A program made the position numbers and the translations under genes. This document shows positions 44,604 to 55,126 of a stretch of DNA of 64,000 nucleotides, one piece after another (within the stretch, counting starts at the first letter, position 1; every line of letters starts with the position of its first letter). Where the stretch lies: assembly GCF_012276755.1 (NCBI RefSeq), contig NZ_JAAXKX010000001.1, forward strand, positions 62,001-126,000, given 5' to 3'. The notes below the pieces were generated by a model. That model made no database searches. It worked only from the letters and a program-made list of their open reading frames with translations, and was not told where the DNA came from. Source of the stretch: Marichromatium bheemlicum. GTDB lineage: Bacteria; Pseudomonadota; Gammaproteobacteria; Chromatiales; Chromatiaceae.

Positions 44604-45005
44604 CTACCCCTCCCCGGTGTCCAGCGTGAGGGCCACGGAGTTGATGCAATAGCGCTCGCCGGTGGGGGCCGGGCCGTCGGGGAAGACGTGACCGAGGTGG
44701 GCACCGCAGCGCCGGCAGTGGACCTCGGTGCGGTCCATGCCGTGACTGTGGTCGACGGCGCGCGCCACCGCTCCCGGGGCATGCGGGTTGTGGAAGCTCG
44801 GCCAGCCGGTACCGGAGTCGAACTTGGCCGCGGCGTCGAACAGCGGCTCGCCGCAACACACACAGCGGAACAGCCCCAGCCCCTTGTAGTCGTGATAGAC
44901 GCCGGTGAAGGCGCGTTCGGTACCCTGCTGACGGCACACCTGATACTGCTCCGGGGTCAGGCGCCCTCGCCACTCCTCGTCGCTCAGCTCGATCTCATCA
45001 CTCAT
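44604..45005 (-). CDS. msrB: Peptide-methionine (R)-S-oxide reductase MsrB
   Basis: A 133-residue MsrB, normal length, which repairs methionine-R-sulfoxide in proteins. Zinc ligands C48/C51 (RCVCCG) and C97/C100 (HCRRCG), the substrate-pocket motif [13 protein letters not shown] and catalytic Cys120 in [11 protein letters not shown] are all present. There is no export signal, so it acts in the cytoplasm. It is transcribed away from the aminotransferase operon, sharing a 177-bp divergent promoter region. Confidence 0.95.
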   Translation of the reverse strand: MSDEIELSDEEWRGRLTPEQYQVCRQQGTERAFTGVYHDYKGLGLFRCVCCGEPLFDAAAKFDSGTGWPSFHNPHAPGAVARAVDHSHGMDRTEVHCRRCGAHLGHVFPDGPAPTGERYCINSVALTLDTGEG

Positions 45006-45062
45006 CGTTCACCTCTGCCCATGATGCGGTTGCGGGGTCGGCGGGGTCGCCGCCGGGCTGTC

Positions 45063-45091
45063 TTGAGCGCCCTGGGGACGCCCCGTATACT
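45063..45091 (+). promoter_or_regulatory. Candidate sigma-70 promoter of the aminotransferase operon
   Basis: TTGAGC (45063-45068) and TATACT (45086-45091) are separated by exactly 17 bp. Transcription would start near 45098, about 85 nt before the aminotransferase ATG. Confidence 0.58.
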
Positions 45092-45182
45092 CCGAAGGCT
45101 CCCGACAGCGACCAGTCGCGGCAGATCCATCGCCCGCGCCCCGGCGCTCGCCATCAAAACGAACGACACCGGAACGCAGACC

Positions 45183-46367
45183 ATGATCCACTCCTTCAAT
45201 CCCCCTGCACGCACCTTGATGGGGCCGGGACCGGCCGATGTCCACCCGCGCGTGCTCGCCGCCCTCGCCCGTCCCACCATCGGTCATCTCGACCCGGCCT
45301 TCGTCGCCATGATGGACGAACTCAAGACCCTGCTGCGCGGCGCCTTCCGCACCGACAACGCGCTGACCATGCCGGTCTCGGCCCCCGGATCGGCGGGGAT
45401 GGAGATCTGCTTCGTCAACCTGGTCGAGCCGGGCGATACCGTGGTGGTATGCATCAACGGGGTGTTCGGCTCACGGATGAAGGAGAACGTCGAGCGCGCC
45501 GGCGCCACCGCGGTGGTGGTCGAGGGCACCTGGGGGCGCGCCGTCGACCCCGAGCAGGTCGAGCGCACCCTCGCCGCCCATCCCGAGGCGCGCATCCTCG
45601 CCTTCGTCCATGCCGAGACCAGCACCGGCGCCTGCTCCGACGCCCGGGCGCTGGCCGAGATCGCCCGCCGTCACGACTGCCTGACCATCTGCGACGCGGT
45701 CACCTCGCTCGGCGGCAGCCCGCTGGAGGTCGACGCCTGGGGGCTCGACGCGGTCTACTCGGGCTCGCAGAAGTGTCTCAGCTGCACCCCGGGGCTGGCC
45801 CCGGTGACCTTCAGCGAGCGCGCGCTCGACAAGGTCCGCGCCCGCACCACCAAGGTCAACAGCTGGTTCCTCGACCTCAACCTGATCATGGGCTACTGGA
45901 GCGGCGAGCAGAAGCGCAGCTACCACCACACCGCCCCGGTCAACGCCCTCTACGCCCTGCACGAGTCGCTGGTGATGCTCACCGAGGAGGGCATCGAACA
46001 GGCCTGGGCGCGGCACGCCCATCACCACCAGGCGCTGCGCGCCGGGCTCGAGGCCCTGGGGCTGGAGCTGATCGTGCCCGAGGCCGAGCGCCTGCCACAG
46101 CTCAACGCCGTGGCGGTACCGGCCGGGATCGACGAGGCCGAGGTCCGCACCCGGCTGCTCGCGCGCTACAACCTCGAACTCGGCGCCGGGCTCGGCAGCC
46201 TCGCCGGCAAGGTGTGGCGCATCGGGCTGATGGGCTACAGCAGCCGGCCCGAGAACATCCTGCTCTGTCTCGGCGCGCTCGGCACCGAACTCGGCGCGCT
46301 CGGCCACCAGACCGACACCGACGCGGCGCTCGCCGCCGCGCGCGCGGTGCTGCTGGGGACGGACTGA
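45183..46367 (+). CDS. Serine/alanine-glyoxylate aminotransferase family protein
   Basis: A 394-residue class V PLP aminotransferase. It opens with the family motif LMGPGPADVHPRVLAAL, has AETSTGACSD in the cofactor region, PLP-phosphate contact DAVTSLGG and the PLP lysine K197 in YSGSQKCLSCTPG. The C-terminal GLGSLAGKVWRIGLMGYSS is typical of serine-glyoxylate/alanine-glyoxylate transaminases, which recycle glyoxylate to glycine. ATG 45183 was chosen although the frame is open far upstream, because the family N-terminus begins here and a promoter match ends at 45091. The SCO-like gene starts 13 bp downstream. Confidence 0.88.
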   Translation: MIHSFNPPARTLMGPGPADVHPRVLAALARPTIGHLDPAFVAMMDELKTLLRGAFRTDNALTMPVSAPGSAGMEICFVNLVEPGDTVVVCINGVFGSRMKENVERAGATAVVVEGTWGRAVDPEQVERTLAAHPEARILAFVHAETSTGACSDARALAEIARRHDCLTICDAVTSLGGSPLEVDAWGLDAVYSGSQKCLSCTPGLAPVTFSERALDKVRARTTKVNSWFLDLNLIMGYWSGEQKRSYHHTAPVNALYALHESLVMLTEEGIEQAWARHAHHHQALRAGLEALGLELIVPEAERLPQLNAVAVPAGIDEAEVRTRLLARYNLELGAGLGSLAGKVWRIGLMGYSSRPENILLCLGALGTELGALGHQTDTDAALAAARAVLLGTD

Positions 46368-46380
46368 GGGGGGGATCGCG

Positions 46381-46998
46381 GTGCTGCTCGCCAATCGCCG
46401 CCCGCTGGCGGCACGCCTGATGCTGATGCTGCTCGCCATGGCGATACTGGTGCTCGGCTATCAGTGGGGGAACCAGTACCAGCGCCGTCATGCCGAGCCG
46501 CCGACGATCAACGGGGTGCTGCTGCGCCCACCGCTGGCGGCCCCCGAGTTTGCCCTGGAGGACGCCCTCGGGCGTCCCTTCGACCGCGCCCGACTCGGCG
46601 CCGACTGGACCCTGCTCGCCTTCGGCGACCTCGCCGACGCCTCCGGTCAGCGCGCGCTACAGCGCCTGATCGAGACCCGCAATCGGCTCGCCGACCGCCC
46701 CGAGATCGCCGGGGCGCTGCGCCTGGTGCTGGTCGACGGCGGCGCCGACCAGGCCCGGGCGCGTGACTTCAGCCGCCTCTCGCCGGCGCTCGACATCGTC
46801 TCTGGCGCGCCCGAGGCGCGCGCGCCGCTCGCCGCGCTGGGCGACGACACGGACGCCGGATCGGCCCCGATCCTGGTGTTCGCGCCGCGCGCGCGGCTGC
46901 TGGCGATCTTCCCCGGCACCGCCGCCGGTGCCACCCTGGCCGCCGATCTGGCGGCGCTTCACGCCGCCGCGCCGGCATTGCTCGCGGAGACCCCATGA
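46381..46998 (+). CDS. SCO1/SenC-like thioredoxin-fold membrane protein without the copper Cys pair
   Basis: A 205-residue protein with an N-terminal anchor (about 11-28, ARLMLMLLAMAILVLGYQWG) and a periplasmic domain that follows the SCO/SenC pattern (INGVLLRPPLAAPEFALEDA, GADWTLLAFGDLADASGQRALQRL, LRLVLVDGGAD). SCO proteins insert copper into cytochrome c oxidase through a CXXXC motif, but no Cys is present, so copper transfer by that route is unlikely. It starts with GTG 46381 and its stop overlaps psd by 4 bp. A membrane or redox-sensing role is possible but not shown. Confidence 0.62.
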   Translation: MLLANRRPLAARLMLMLLAMAILVLGYQWGNQYQRRHAEPPTINGVLLRPPLAAPEFALEDALGRPFDRARLGADWTLLAFGDLADASGQRALQRLIETRNRLADRPEIAGALRLVLVDGGADQARARDFSRLSPALDIVSGAPEARAPLAALGDDTDAGSAPILVFAPRARLLAIFPGTAAGATLAADLAALHAAAPALLAETP

Positions 46999-47870
46999 CC
47001 CGATCCGACTGGGGCGAACGGCTGTTCGTCGCCCTGCAGTACCTGCTGCCACAGCGTCTGCTCTCGGAGCTGATGCACCGTCTCTCACGACTGCGCTGGC
47101 GCCCGTTGAGGCGCCTGCTGATCCACGGCTTCGCCCGCCATTACCGGATCGATATGCAGCAGGCCGCCGAACCCGACCTCGACGCCTATCCCCACTTCAA
47201 CGCCTTCTTCACCCGCGCGCTGCGCGCCGAGGCGCGACCGCTCGACCCCGACCCGCGCGCCCTGCTCTGCCCGGTCGATGGCGCGATCAGCCAGATCGGA
47301 CGCATCGAGGACGGACGGCTGATCCAGGCCAAGGGCCAGGACTACGCCGTCGACACCCTGCTCGGGCTCGACCCCGGCGCGCCGCACCCGTTCGAGGGCG
47401 GACACTTCGTCACCATCTATCTCTCGCCGCGCGACTATCACCGCATCCACATGCCGCTGACCGGGCGCCTGCTGGAGATGACCCATGTCCCGGGCGCACT
47501 GTTCAGCGTCAACGCCGCCACCGCCAACCGGGTGCCGGGGCTGTTCGCCCGCAACGAGCGTCTGGTGACCCGCTTCGAGACCGCCGCTGGCGAGCTGGCG
47601 CAGGTGTTGGTGGGGGCGATCTTCGTCGGCGGCATCGAGACGGTGTGGTCCGGGGTGGTGACGCCGCCGCACCGGCTCGGGCCGCCCAACCGTCTGGACT
47701 ATCGCGAGGCCGCGCCGGTAGAACTCGCGCGCGGCGCCGAGATGGGCCGCTTCAACCTCGGCTCGACCGTGGTGGTGGTGGTGCCGCGCGGGCGCGTCGA
47801 CTGGGAGACCGGGCTTGCCCCGGGACAGACGGTGCGCCTCGGCCAGCGTCTCGGCACCCTCGCCGACTAG
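46995..47870 (+). CDS. psd: Phosphatidylserine decarboxylase
   Basis: A 291-residue bacterial Psd, the enzyme that makes phosphatidylethanolamine at the inner membrane. Typical blocks: YPHFNAFFTRALRAEARPL, CPVDGAISQIGRI, YLSPRDYHRIHMPLTG, LFSVNAATANRVPGLFARNE. The pyruvoyl-forming site is G256-S257 in FNLGSTVVVV, where self-cleavage yields the alpha and beta chains. It is last in the aminotransferase / SCO-like / psd operon and converges with rarA 6 bp away. Confidence 0.95.
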   Translation: MTRSDWGERLFVALQYLLPQRLLSELMHRLSRLRWRPLRRLLIHGFARHYRIDMQQAAEPDLDAYPHFNAFFTRALRAEARPLDPDPRALLCPVDGAISQIGRIEDGRLIQAKGQDYAVDTLLGLDPGAPHPFEGGHFVTIYLSPRDYHRIHMPLTGRLLEMTHVPGALFSVNAATANRVPGLFARNERLVTRFETAAGELAQVLVGAIFVGGIETVWSGVVTPPHRLGPPNRLDYREAAPVELARGAEMGRFNLGSTVVVVVPRGRVDWETGLAPGQTVRLGQRLGTLAD

Positions 47871-47876
47871 ACCCGT

Positions 47877-49205
47877 TCAGCCGCGCCCGCCGTGCCGCGC
47901 GCGCGCGGCACGGTCGAGTGCGGCGAGGCGCTCGAGCTTCTCGCGGAGACGGATCTCCAGCCCGCGCTCGACCGGCGCGTAATAGCGCCGCTCGCCCAGC
48001 TCGTCGGGGAAATAGCGCTCGTCGGCGGCATAGCCCTCGGGCTCGTCGTGGGCATAGCGATAGCGCCGACCGTGACCGAGTTCCTTCATCAGCCGCGTCG
48101 GCGCATTGCACAGATGCAGCGGCACCCCCAGCGAACCCGAGGCGCGGGCATCGGCCTGGGCGGCCTTCCAGGCGGTGTAGACGGCGTTGCTCTTGGCCGC
48201 GCAGGCGAGATAGACGGTCGCCTGCGCCAGCGCCAGCTCGCCCTCGGGCGAGCCGAGCCGTGCCTGCGCCTCCCAGGCGTTGAGCGCCAGATCGAGCGCG
48301 CGCGGGTCGGCGTTGCCGATGTCCTCGCTGGCGATACGCACCAGGCGGCGCGCCACATAGAGCGGATCGCAGCCACCATCGAGCATCCGCGCCAGCCAAT
48401 AGAGCGCCGCATCCGGCGCCGAGCCGCGCACCGACTTGTGCAGCGCCGAGATCTGGTCGTAGAAGTCGTCGCCACCGCGATCGAAGCGGCGTAGCGAGGC
48501 GCTGGCCACCGCCGCCACCGTCTCGCGCCCGATCACCGCGCCCTCATCGACCGCCGCGGCGGCCAGCTCCAGCAGGTTGAGCGCACTGCGCGCGTCACCG
48601 TCGGCGCCCTCGGCGATCAGCCGCGCCGCCTCGGGATCGAGCACGAGACGGCGCGCGGCCAACCCGCCGCGCGGGTCATGGAGCGCGCGCTCGAGCACCG
48701 CGACCAGGTCGTCGGCCTCGAGCGAGCGCAGCACATAGACCCGGGCACGCGAGAGCAATGCGTTGTTGAGCGCGAACGAGGGGTTCTCGGTGGTGGCACC
48801 GATGAAGGTCAGGGTGCCGTCCTCGACGTGCGGCAGGAAGGCGTCCTGCTGGGCCTTGTTGAAGCGGTGCACCTCGTCGATGAACAACAGGCTGGGGGCA
48901 CCGTCGGCGGCCAGCCGCGCCTGGGCGCGTGCGACCGCCTCGCGGATCTCCTTGACCCCGGCGAGCACCGCCGAGAGGGTGATCAACTCGGCCTCGGCGC
49001 GCGCGGCGATCAGCCGCGCCAGGGTGGTCTTGCCGGTGCCGGGCGGCCCCCACAGGATCATCGAGTGAGCATGTCCCGACTCGAGCGCGCGGCGTAGCGG
49101 CTTGCCCGGGCCGAGCAAGTGTGTCTGGCCACGGAAGTCCTCGAGGGCGGCCGGGCGCAACCGCTCGGCGAGTGGGGTCTGGGGGTTGTCGCGAGTCGCG
49201 GGCAT
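47877..49205 (-). CDS. rarA: Replication-associated recombination protein RarA (MgsA)
   Basis: A 442-residue AAA+ ATPase acting at stalled replication forks. It has [22 protein letters not shown], Walker [10 protein letters not shown] (53-61), Walker [21 protein letters not shown], sensor [18 protein letters not shown] and the C-terminal helical tetramerisation region ([20 protein letters not shown]). It follows lolA by 3 bp in the string ftsK-lolA-rarA, a conserved gammaproteobacterial order, so all three are probably cotranscribed. Confidence 0.95.
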   Translation of the reverse strand: MPATRDNPQTPLAERLRPAALEDFRGQTHLLGPGKPLRRALESGHAHSMILWGPPGTGKTTLARLIAARAEAELITLSAVLAGVKEIREAVARAQARLAADGAPSLLFIDEVHRFNKAQQDAFLPHVEDGTLTFIGATTENPSFALNNALLSRARVYVLRSLEADDLVAVLERALHDPRGGLAARRLVLDPEAARLIAEGADGDARSALNLLELAAAAVDEGAVIGRETVAAVASASLRRFDRGGDDFYDQISALHKSVRGSAPDAALYWLARMLDGGCDPLYVARRLVRIASEDIGNADPRALDLALNAWEAQARLGSPEGELALAQATVYLACAAKSNAVYTAWKAAQADARASGSLGVPLHLCNAPTRLMKELGHGRRYRYAHDEPEGYAADERYFPDELGERRYYAPVERGLEIRLREKLERLAALDRAARARHGGRG

Positions 49206-49208
49206 GGC

Positions 49209-49847
49209 TCAGTCGAAGGAGAGGAAGTCGTCGACGGCGCTGCGATCGATCTCGAACAGCTCGGATTCGAGCGCGAGGTTGCGGGTCGCCGCGCTGAAGT
49301 CGAGCCGGGTGCTTTGGCCGAAGCCGTCCTCCATGATCAGGCTCTCGAGCCCCGCTGGCCCGAAGCCGAGTTCGATACGCTCGACCTCGGCGTCGGCGGC
49401 GAGCGGGCGTAGCGCCACCCAGTCGCGCCCATCCGTGCTCGGCAGCTCGCTGACGGCGAAGTGCTCGGCGATGGGCGCGGCACTGGCGAGCAACAACGCC
49501 GGGGTGCCGCGCAGCGCCCGCTCCTGACTCTGGTGGGTGACCTGCTCGAGTTCCAGGTCGTGGACATAGACGCGCTTGCCGTCGGCGATGATGACCTGCG
49601 CCACCGGGTCGTCGTACTCCCAACGGAAGCGGCCCGGGCGCTGCAAGTAGAAGCGCCCGTGCGACTCGGTCATCTGGGTGCGCGCGGCGTTGAAGGTGTA
49701 TTGCACGAAGTCGGCGCGCAGGCTATTGAGGCCGGCGAGGTAGTCGTCGAGACGCTGTGCGCCTTCCCCGGCGAGCGCCGCGACGGGCAGCAAGGATGCG
49801 AGCAGGACGGCGCCGAGGGCGCGGGCGGACATGGTGACTCGATTCAC
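49209..49847 (-). CDS. lolA: Outer-membrane lipoprotein carrier protein LolA
   Basis: A 212-residue periplasmic chaperone carrying lipoproteins from LolCDE to LolB. It has a signal peptide (about 6-26) and the LolA core: AQRLDDYLAGLNSLRADFVQ, GRFYLQRPGRFRWEYDDPVA, VIIADGKRVYVHDLELEQVT. The start was set at GTG 49847, 7 bp behind GAGGAG that overlaps the ftsK stop; an ATG five codons later is the alternative. It lies 4 bp from ftsK and 3 bp from rarA. Confidence 0.94.
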   Translation of the reverse strand: MNRVTMSARALGAVLLASLLPVAALAGEGAQRLDDYLAGLNSLRADFVQYTFNAARTQMTESHGRFYLQRPGRFRWEYDDPVAQVIIADGKRVYVHDLELEQVTHQSQERALRGTPALLLASAAPIAEHFAVSELPSTDGRDWVALRPLAADAEVERIELGFGPAGLESLIMEDGFGQSTRLDFSAATRNLALESELFEIDRSAVDDFLSFD

Positions 49848-49851
49848 GCGA

Positions 49852-52356
49852 TCACTCCTCCTGTGGCGGCGGGACCAGCACCTCGCGGTTACCGTTGGTC
49901 TCGGCCGGGCTGACGATGCCGATACGTTCCATCTCCTCGATCATGCGCGCGGCGCGGTTGTAGCCGATCTTGAGCCGGCGCTGCACCCCGGAGATCGAGG
50001 CACGACGGGTCTCGACGACGATCTGCACCGCCTCGTCGAATAGCGGATCGGTGTCCTCGGTGTCACCACCGCGCGGCTCGGGGTCGATCCCAGGCAGCGT
50101 CTCGGTCGGTTCGCGCAACACGTCGTCGATATAGTCCGGACCACCGAACTGCTTGAGATGTTCCACCACCGCGTGCACCTCGTGATCGTCGACGAAGGCG
50201 CCGTGCACGCGGTTGGGGAGATTACCGCCCGGTGGCAGATAGAGCATGTCGCCGTGTCCGAGCAGCTGCTCGGCGCCCTGCTGATCGAGGACGGTGCGCG
50301 AGTCGATCCGCGAGGACACCTGGAAGGCGATGCGGGTGGGGATGTTGGCCTTGATCAACCCGGTGAGCACGTCGACCGAGGGGCGCTGGGTGGCCAGCAG
50401 CAGGTGGATCCCCGAGGCGCGGGCCTTCTGCGCCAGGCGCGCGATCAGCTCCTCGACCTTCTTGCCGACCACCATCATCATGTCGGCCAGCTCGTCGATG
50501 ATGACCACGATATAGGGCAGGTGTTCAAGCGCCGGCGCGGCGCCGAGCGCGGGGTCGTGGAGCGGGTCGGCGATCGGTGTGCCGGCGGCCTCGGCCTCGG
50601 CGATGCGCTTGTTGTAGCCGGCGATGTTACGCACCCCGAGCTTGGCCATCAGCCGATAGCGCCGCTCCATCTCACCGACACACCAGCGCAACGCGTTGGC
50701 CGCCTCCTTCATGTCGGTGACCACCGGGGTGAGCAGGTGCGGAATGCCCTCGTAGACCGAGAGTTCGAGCATCTTGGGGTCGACCATGATCAGCCGTACG
50801 TCCTTGGGGTCGGCCTTGTAGAGCAGACTGAGGATCATCGCGTTGATCGCCACCGACTTACCCGAGCCGGTGGTACCGGCAATCAAGGCGTGGGGCATGC
50901 GCGCCAGATCGGCGACCACCGGCTGGCCGGCGATGTTGGTACCCATCCCCAGGGTGAGCACCGAGCGCGCCTCCTGGTAGGCGTCCGAGCCGAGGATCTC
51001 GCGCAGGAACACGATCTCGCGCTGCTCGTTGGGGATCTCGATACCGATCAACGACTTGCCCGGGATCACCTCGACCACGCGCACGCTGATCGTCGACAGC
51101 GCGCGCGCCAAGTCCTTGGCCAGGCCGGTGATCTTACTGACCTTGGTGCCAGGGGCGAGATCGATCTCGAAGAGGGTGACCACGGGCCCGGGATAGACCT
51201 CCTCGACCCGCGCCTCGACACCGAAGTCGGCCAGACGCAGCTCGACCTGACGCGACAGCTCCTCGAGCTGCTCGGCGCTGTAGCCGCGACCGCTCTTGGT
51301 CGGCGCGTCGAGCAGCGAGAGTGGCGGTCGCATGCCCTCGGTGGGGATGTCGCGCACGGCCACCGGCACCGGGGCGCTCGGCGCCGGCTCGACCGAGGCC
51401 GGTGGAGGCGCTGGGCGGGGCGATGGCGGGGTCGCGACCGCTGGCGTCGGCGCTGGCGATTTGGCTACGGGCCGGGGGGTGCCACGAGGCGATGACACCT
51501 CCGGTTCGGGGGCCGGCTCCGAGGTCGGTTCCGGGGTCGGTTCGGGATCGGTCAAGGCCGCGCGGACCGCATCGGGCAGCGTACGCCTGGCGGGTCGGCG
51601 GCGCCGCAGCTGGGGTTTGGCCGGCGGGGGCGTCGTGTCGATCTCCTCCGGCTCGATCAGGTTGAGCGCCCGGGGCAGCCCCTCGGGGCTGAGTTCGGGG
51701 CCGGCCCGCAACCCCATCACCCGGGCGCGCGAGTCCTCCATCAACCCGCGCGCGGCGCGCAGGGTCTGCAACGCAGCGGCACCGATGGTATCGAGCATCC
51801 TCACCCAGGAGATCCCCCAGAACAGGCTCAACCCGATCAGCAGGGTACCGACCAGCAGCAGATCGGTACCCGGGACGTTAAAGGCACCACGCATCGCCTC
51901 GCTGAGGCTCTGCCCGAGGGCACCGCCCGCGCCGTTTTGCAGCCCACCGCCGAGGGTCGAGAAATGGATGGCGGCAATCCCGCAACCGGCGCCCAAGGTC
52001 AGCGTGAAGCCAATCCAACGCAGCGACAACAGCCACGGCCGCAACACCGCCGCCTCACCGCGACCACGGAACACCACCCAGGCGCTCCAACCGACCAGTA
52101 CCGGGATCAGGTAGGCGAAGAAGCCGAACAGATAGAGGGCGCCGTCGGCGAACCAGGCCCCGGTGCGACCTCCGGCATTGTCCACCCGCTCGACGTCGCC
52201 GACATAGGACCAGCCGGGGTCCTGGGGTGAATAGGTCGCCAGCGCGAGCAACAGATAGAGCGCCAGGCACATCAGTGCCCACATCGCCCCCTCGCGCAGG
52301 ATGCGCTCGACGTAGTCGCTCAGTGTCAATTGCCCACGGCGGGTCGCCTGTGCCAT
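49852..52356 (-). CDS. ftsK: DNA translocase FtsK
   Basis: An 834-residue FtsK. Four N-terminal helices (about 20-190) anchor it at the septum. A Pro/Glu/Ala-rich linker (about 230-330) is shorter than in E. coli. The motor domain has Walker A GTTGSGKS (K500), [15 protein letters not shown] and [12 protein letters not shown]. The C-terminal winged helix (gamma; [21 protein letters not shown]) reads KOPS-type chromosome signals and activates XerCD at dif. ATG 52356 follows GGGAGGG. It is the first gene of ftsK-lolA-rarA, with a TATAAT box upstream. Confidence 0.95.
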   Translation of the reverse strand: MAQATRRGQLTLSDYVERILREGAMWALMCLALYLLLALATYSPQDPGWSYVGDVERVDNAGGRTGAWFADGALYLFGFFAYLIPVLVGWSAWVVFRGRGEAAVLRPWLLSLRWIGFTLTLGAGCGIAAIHFSTLGGGLQNGAGGALGQSLSEAMRGAFNVPGTDLLLVGTLLIGLSLFWGISWVRMLDTIGAAALQTLRAARGLMEDSRARVMGLRAGPELSPEGLPRALNLIEPEEIDTTPPPAKPQLRRRRPARRTLPDAVRAALTDPEPTPEPTSEPAPEPEVSSPRGTPRPVAKSPAPTPAVATPPSPRPAPPPASVEPAPSAPVPVAVRDIPTEGMRPPLSLLDAPTKSGRGYSAEQLEELSRQVELRLADFGVEARVEEVYPGPVVTLFEIDLAPGTKVSKITGLAKDLARALSTISVRVVEVIPGKSLIGIEIPNEQREIVFLREILGSDAYQEARSVLTLGMGTNIAGQPVVADLARMPHALIAGTTGSGKSVAINAMILSLLYKADPKDVRLIMVDPKMLELSVYEGIPHLLTPVVTDMKEAANALRWCVGEMERRYRLMAKLGVRNIAGYNKRIAEAEAAGTPIADPLHDPALGAAPALEHLPYIVVIIDELADMMMVVGKKVEELIARLAQKARASGIHLLLATQRPSVDVLTGLIKANIPTRIAFQVSSRIDSRTVLDQQGAEQLLGHGDMLYLPPGGNLPNRVHGAFVDDHEVHAVVEHLKQFGGPDYIDDVLREPTETLPGIDPEPRGGDTEDTDPLFDEAVQIVVETRRASISGVQRRLKIGYNRAARMIEEMERIGIVSPAETNGNREVLVPPPQEE

Positions 52357-52383
52357 GAATCCCTCCCAAAAATTACTCGCGCT

Positions 52384-52389
52384 ATTATA
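52384..52389 (-). promoter_or_regulatory. Candidate minus-10 box of the ftsK operon
   Basis: A perfect TATAAT on the minus strand lies 27 bp before the ftsK ATG, within an AT-rich patch (about 52370-52415) that stands out in this GC-rich window. No good minus-35 was found at 16-18 bp, so an activator or an extended minus-10 may be needed. Confidence 0.4.
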
Positions 52390-52447
52390 ACCTTACCGAA
52401 GATTATTAGTGCGATTTATCCAGGATCCACGGACACCGACACCGGTC

Positions 52448-55126
52448 TCAGAGGACCTTGCTGACGAGCTTCACCGACATGTCCTGGGGGTCGTTGACGA
52501 TACGGAAGCCGAGCGACTTGACCAGCGCCAGCATACGGTTGTTGGCCGAGAGCACCTCACCGTCCATCACCCGGAAGCCACGCCGGCGGGCGTTCTGCAT
52601 CAGTGAGCGCATCAGCCGCGCGCCGATACCCATATTGCGCCATTGGTCCGAGACCACGATGGCGAACTCGCAGGCCTCACCGCCCGGGCGCGTCATGTAG
52701 CGCGCCACCCCGACCTGGACGTCCTTGCCCTCGTGCTCGAGCACCCCGATCAGCGCGATCTCGCGGTCGTAGTCGATCTGGGTGAAGCGCACCAGCATCT
52801 CCGGGGTCAGCTCCCGGATCGCCTGCATGAAGCGGAAATACTTGGTCTGCTCGGAGAGCCCGCGGACGAAGTCCTGCTCCATCTCGGCGTCCTCCGGGCG
52901 GATCGGGCGGATCACCAAGTCGCGCCCGTCGGGCAGCTGCACCCGCTCGATGAGGTGGCTGGGGTAGGGGTAGATCGCCATGTGACCGTAGATGCGCTGC
53001 TGCGGCGGGCGGTAGTCGACGTGGATCGAGGCGTCGACGGCGATCACCTCCTTGTCGTTGCCGATCAGCGGGTTGATGCGCAGCCCGATGACCTCGGGCA
53101 GCTCGCAGACCATCTCCGAGACACGCTGCAGGATCCTCGCCAGCGCCACCCGGTTCATCGGCGGCATGTGCTGGAAGCTGCCCATCAGCCGCGCGATGCG
53201 GGTGTGGTCGATCATCGTCTGGATGATGAAGGCGTTGAGCGGCGGCAGCCCCAGGGCGCGATCCTCGATCACCTCGATCTTGGTACCGCCGGCGCCGAAG
53301 CAGATCACCGGCCCGAAGATGTTGTCGCGAAAGACCTCGATCATCAGCTCGCGCGCGGCGCGGCTCGAGACCATGTGCTCGACCGTCACCCCCTCGAGCC
53401 GGGCGTCCGGGCGCAGCCGTCGGGCACGCTCGATGATCTCGGTGAAGGTGCGGCGCACCGACTGGGCATCGGCGATGTTGAGCTTGACCCCGTCGACGGC
53501 GGACTTGTGCTCCAGATCGGGCGAGTTGACCTTCATCACCACCGGGAAACCGAGCGCCTCGGCGGCCATCAGCGCCTCGTTGGGGGTGCGCGCCATCACC
53601 GCCTGCATGGTGGGGATGCGGAAGGCCGAGAGGATCGCCTTGGCCTCGACGGTGCCGAGTACCTTGCGCCCCTCGGCCATCACCCCCTCGATAATCAGTC
53701 GCGCACCCTCGATGTCGGGCGGGTTCTCGAAGGCCAGCGGTGCCGGCGACTGCATCAGCAGCTTCTGGTTGCGCTGGTGCACGGCGAGAAAGGCGAAGGC
53801 CGAGGCGGCGACCTCGGGGTTGTCGAAGTGCGGCACCCCGTTCTCGGCGAGCAGCGCCTGGGCATCGGCGACGTGCTCGCCGCCCATCCAGCAGGCCAAC
53901 ACCGGCTTACGACTCCCCTTGGCCGCGTCGATCACCTCCTCGGCGGTAGCCACCGGGTCGCCGAACACCAGCGGCGCGAGGATACAGAGCACACCGTCGA
54001 CCTCGGGGTCGGCGAGACAGGCGTCGAGCGCGGCGCGATAGCGCTCCGGGTTGGCGTCCCCGATGATATCGATGGGATTGCCGTGCGACCAATAGTCGGG
54101 CAGCACCTGTTCGAGCACCTGCCGGGTGGAGTCGCTCAACTGCGCCAGGGTCAACCCCAGCTCCACGGTGCGGTCGGCAGCGAGCACACCGGGTCCACCG
54201 CCATTGGTGATGATAGCGATACGGTCACCGGCGAGCCGCCGGCGGGCGCCGAAGACCTGGGCGGCGGCGAACAGCTGGTCGAGGTCGTCGACCTGCACCA
54301 CACCGGCGCGATCGGTGACCGCGCGGAACACCTCGGCCGAGCCGACGAAGCCGCCGGTGTGCGACTTCACCGCCCGCGAGCCGGCCGGATGGCGCCCGGC
54401 CTTGACGATCACCACCGGCTTGAGCCGCGCCGCGGCGCGCAACCCACTGATGAAGTGGCGGGCGTTACGGATACCCTCGACATAGAGCAGGATGCACTGG
54501 GTCTGGTTGTCGAGGGCGAGATAATCGAGGATGTCGCCGAAATCGACATCGGCCGCCGCACCGAGCGAGACCACCGCCGAGAAGCCGACCTTGCGCGGCT
54601 CCGACCAATCGATCATCGCGGTGCAGATCGCACCCGACTGCGACACCAAGGCGACGTTGCCACTGCGCGGCAACGCCTCGCCGACACTGGCGTTGAGCCC
54701 GTGCTGCGGCCGCATCACCCCCAGACAGTTCGGTCCGAGCACGCGGATACGGTTGCGCCGCGCCGCCTCGACCATGCGCTCTTGGAGCAGCTCACCACGC
54801 TCACCGTGCTCGGCGAACCCGGCCGAGTGCACCACCGCAGCCTTGACCCCATAGCTGCCACACTGATCGAGGATCGCCGGCACCCGCTCGGCGGGGATGG
54901 CGATCACCGCCAGGTCGATGTGCTTGTCGAGCACCGTCAGACTCGCGTAGCAAGGCTGCCCGGCGACGGCCTCGTACTTGGGGTTGATCGCATAGCAATG
55001 GCCCTTGAAGCCACCGTCGAGCAGGTTGCGGAACACCATTCCGCCGATCGAACCCTCCTCGTCGCTCGCACCGAACACCGCCACGGCACTCGGGGTGAAG
55101 AGTTGGTCAATGTCGGTCAAGCGCAT
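52448..55126 (-). CDS. pat: Pat/PatZ-type protein lysine acetyltransferase (acyl-CoA synthetase-like plus GNAT)
   Basis: An 892-residue protein, matching E. coli PatZ in length. It has a CoA-binding domain (FGASDEEGSIGGMVFRNLLDG), a succinyl-CoA-ligase-like region (NVALVSQSGAICTAMIDW; VVSLGAAADVDFGDILDYLA), an ATP-grasp part (MKVNSPDLEHKSAVDGVKLN) and a C-terminal GNAT acetyltransferase (about 740-885, FAIVVSDQWRNMGIGARLMR with the acetyl-CoA loop). Family role: acetylates lysines in metabolic enzymes such as acetyl-CoA synthetase, in response to acetyl-CoA. It is divergent from an HDAC-family deacetylase, 349 bp apart. Confidence 0.9.
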   Translation of the reverse strand: MRLTDIDQLFTPSAVAVFGASDEEGSIGGMVFRNLLDGGFKGHCYAINPKYEAVAGQPCYASLTVLDKHIDLAVIAIPAERVPAILDQCGSYGVKAAVVHSAGFAEHGERGELLQERMVEAARRNRIRVLGPNCLGVMRPQHGLNASVGEALPRSGNVALVSQSGAICTAMIDWSEPRKVGFSAVVSLGAAADVDFGDILDYLALDNQTQCILLYVEGIRNARHFISGLRAAARLKPVVIVKAGRHPAGSRAVKSHTGGFVGSAEVFRAVTDRAGVVQVDDLDQLFAAAQVFGARRRLAGDRIAIITNGGGPGVLAADRTVELGLTLAQLSDSTRQVLEQVLPDYWSHGNPIDIIGDANPERYRAALDACLADPEVDGVLCILAPLVFGDPVATAEEVIDAAKGSRKPVLACWMGGEHVADAQALLAENGVPHFDNPEVAASAFAFLAVHQRNQKLLMQSPAPLAFENPPDIEGARLIIEGVMAEGRKVLGTVEAKAILSAFRIPTMQAVMARTPNEALMAAEALGFPVVMKVNSPDLEHKSAVDGVKLNIADAQSVRRTFTEIIERARRLRPDARLEGVTVEHMVSSRAARELMIEVFRDNIFGPVICFGAGGTKIEVIEDRALGLPPLNAFIIQTMIDHTRIARLMGSFQHMPPMNRVALARILQRVSEMVCELPEVIGLRINPLIGNDKEVIAVDASIHVDYRPPQQRIYGHMAIYPYPSHLIERVQLPDGRDLVIRPIRPEDAEMEQDFVRGLSEQTKYFRFMQAIRELTPEMLVRFTQIDYDREIALIGVLEHEGKDVQVGVARYMTRPGGEACEFAIVVSDQWRNMGIGARLMRSLMQNARRRGFRVMDGEVLSANNRMLALVKSLGFRIVNDPQDMSVKLVSKVL

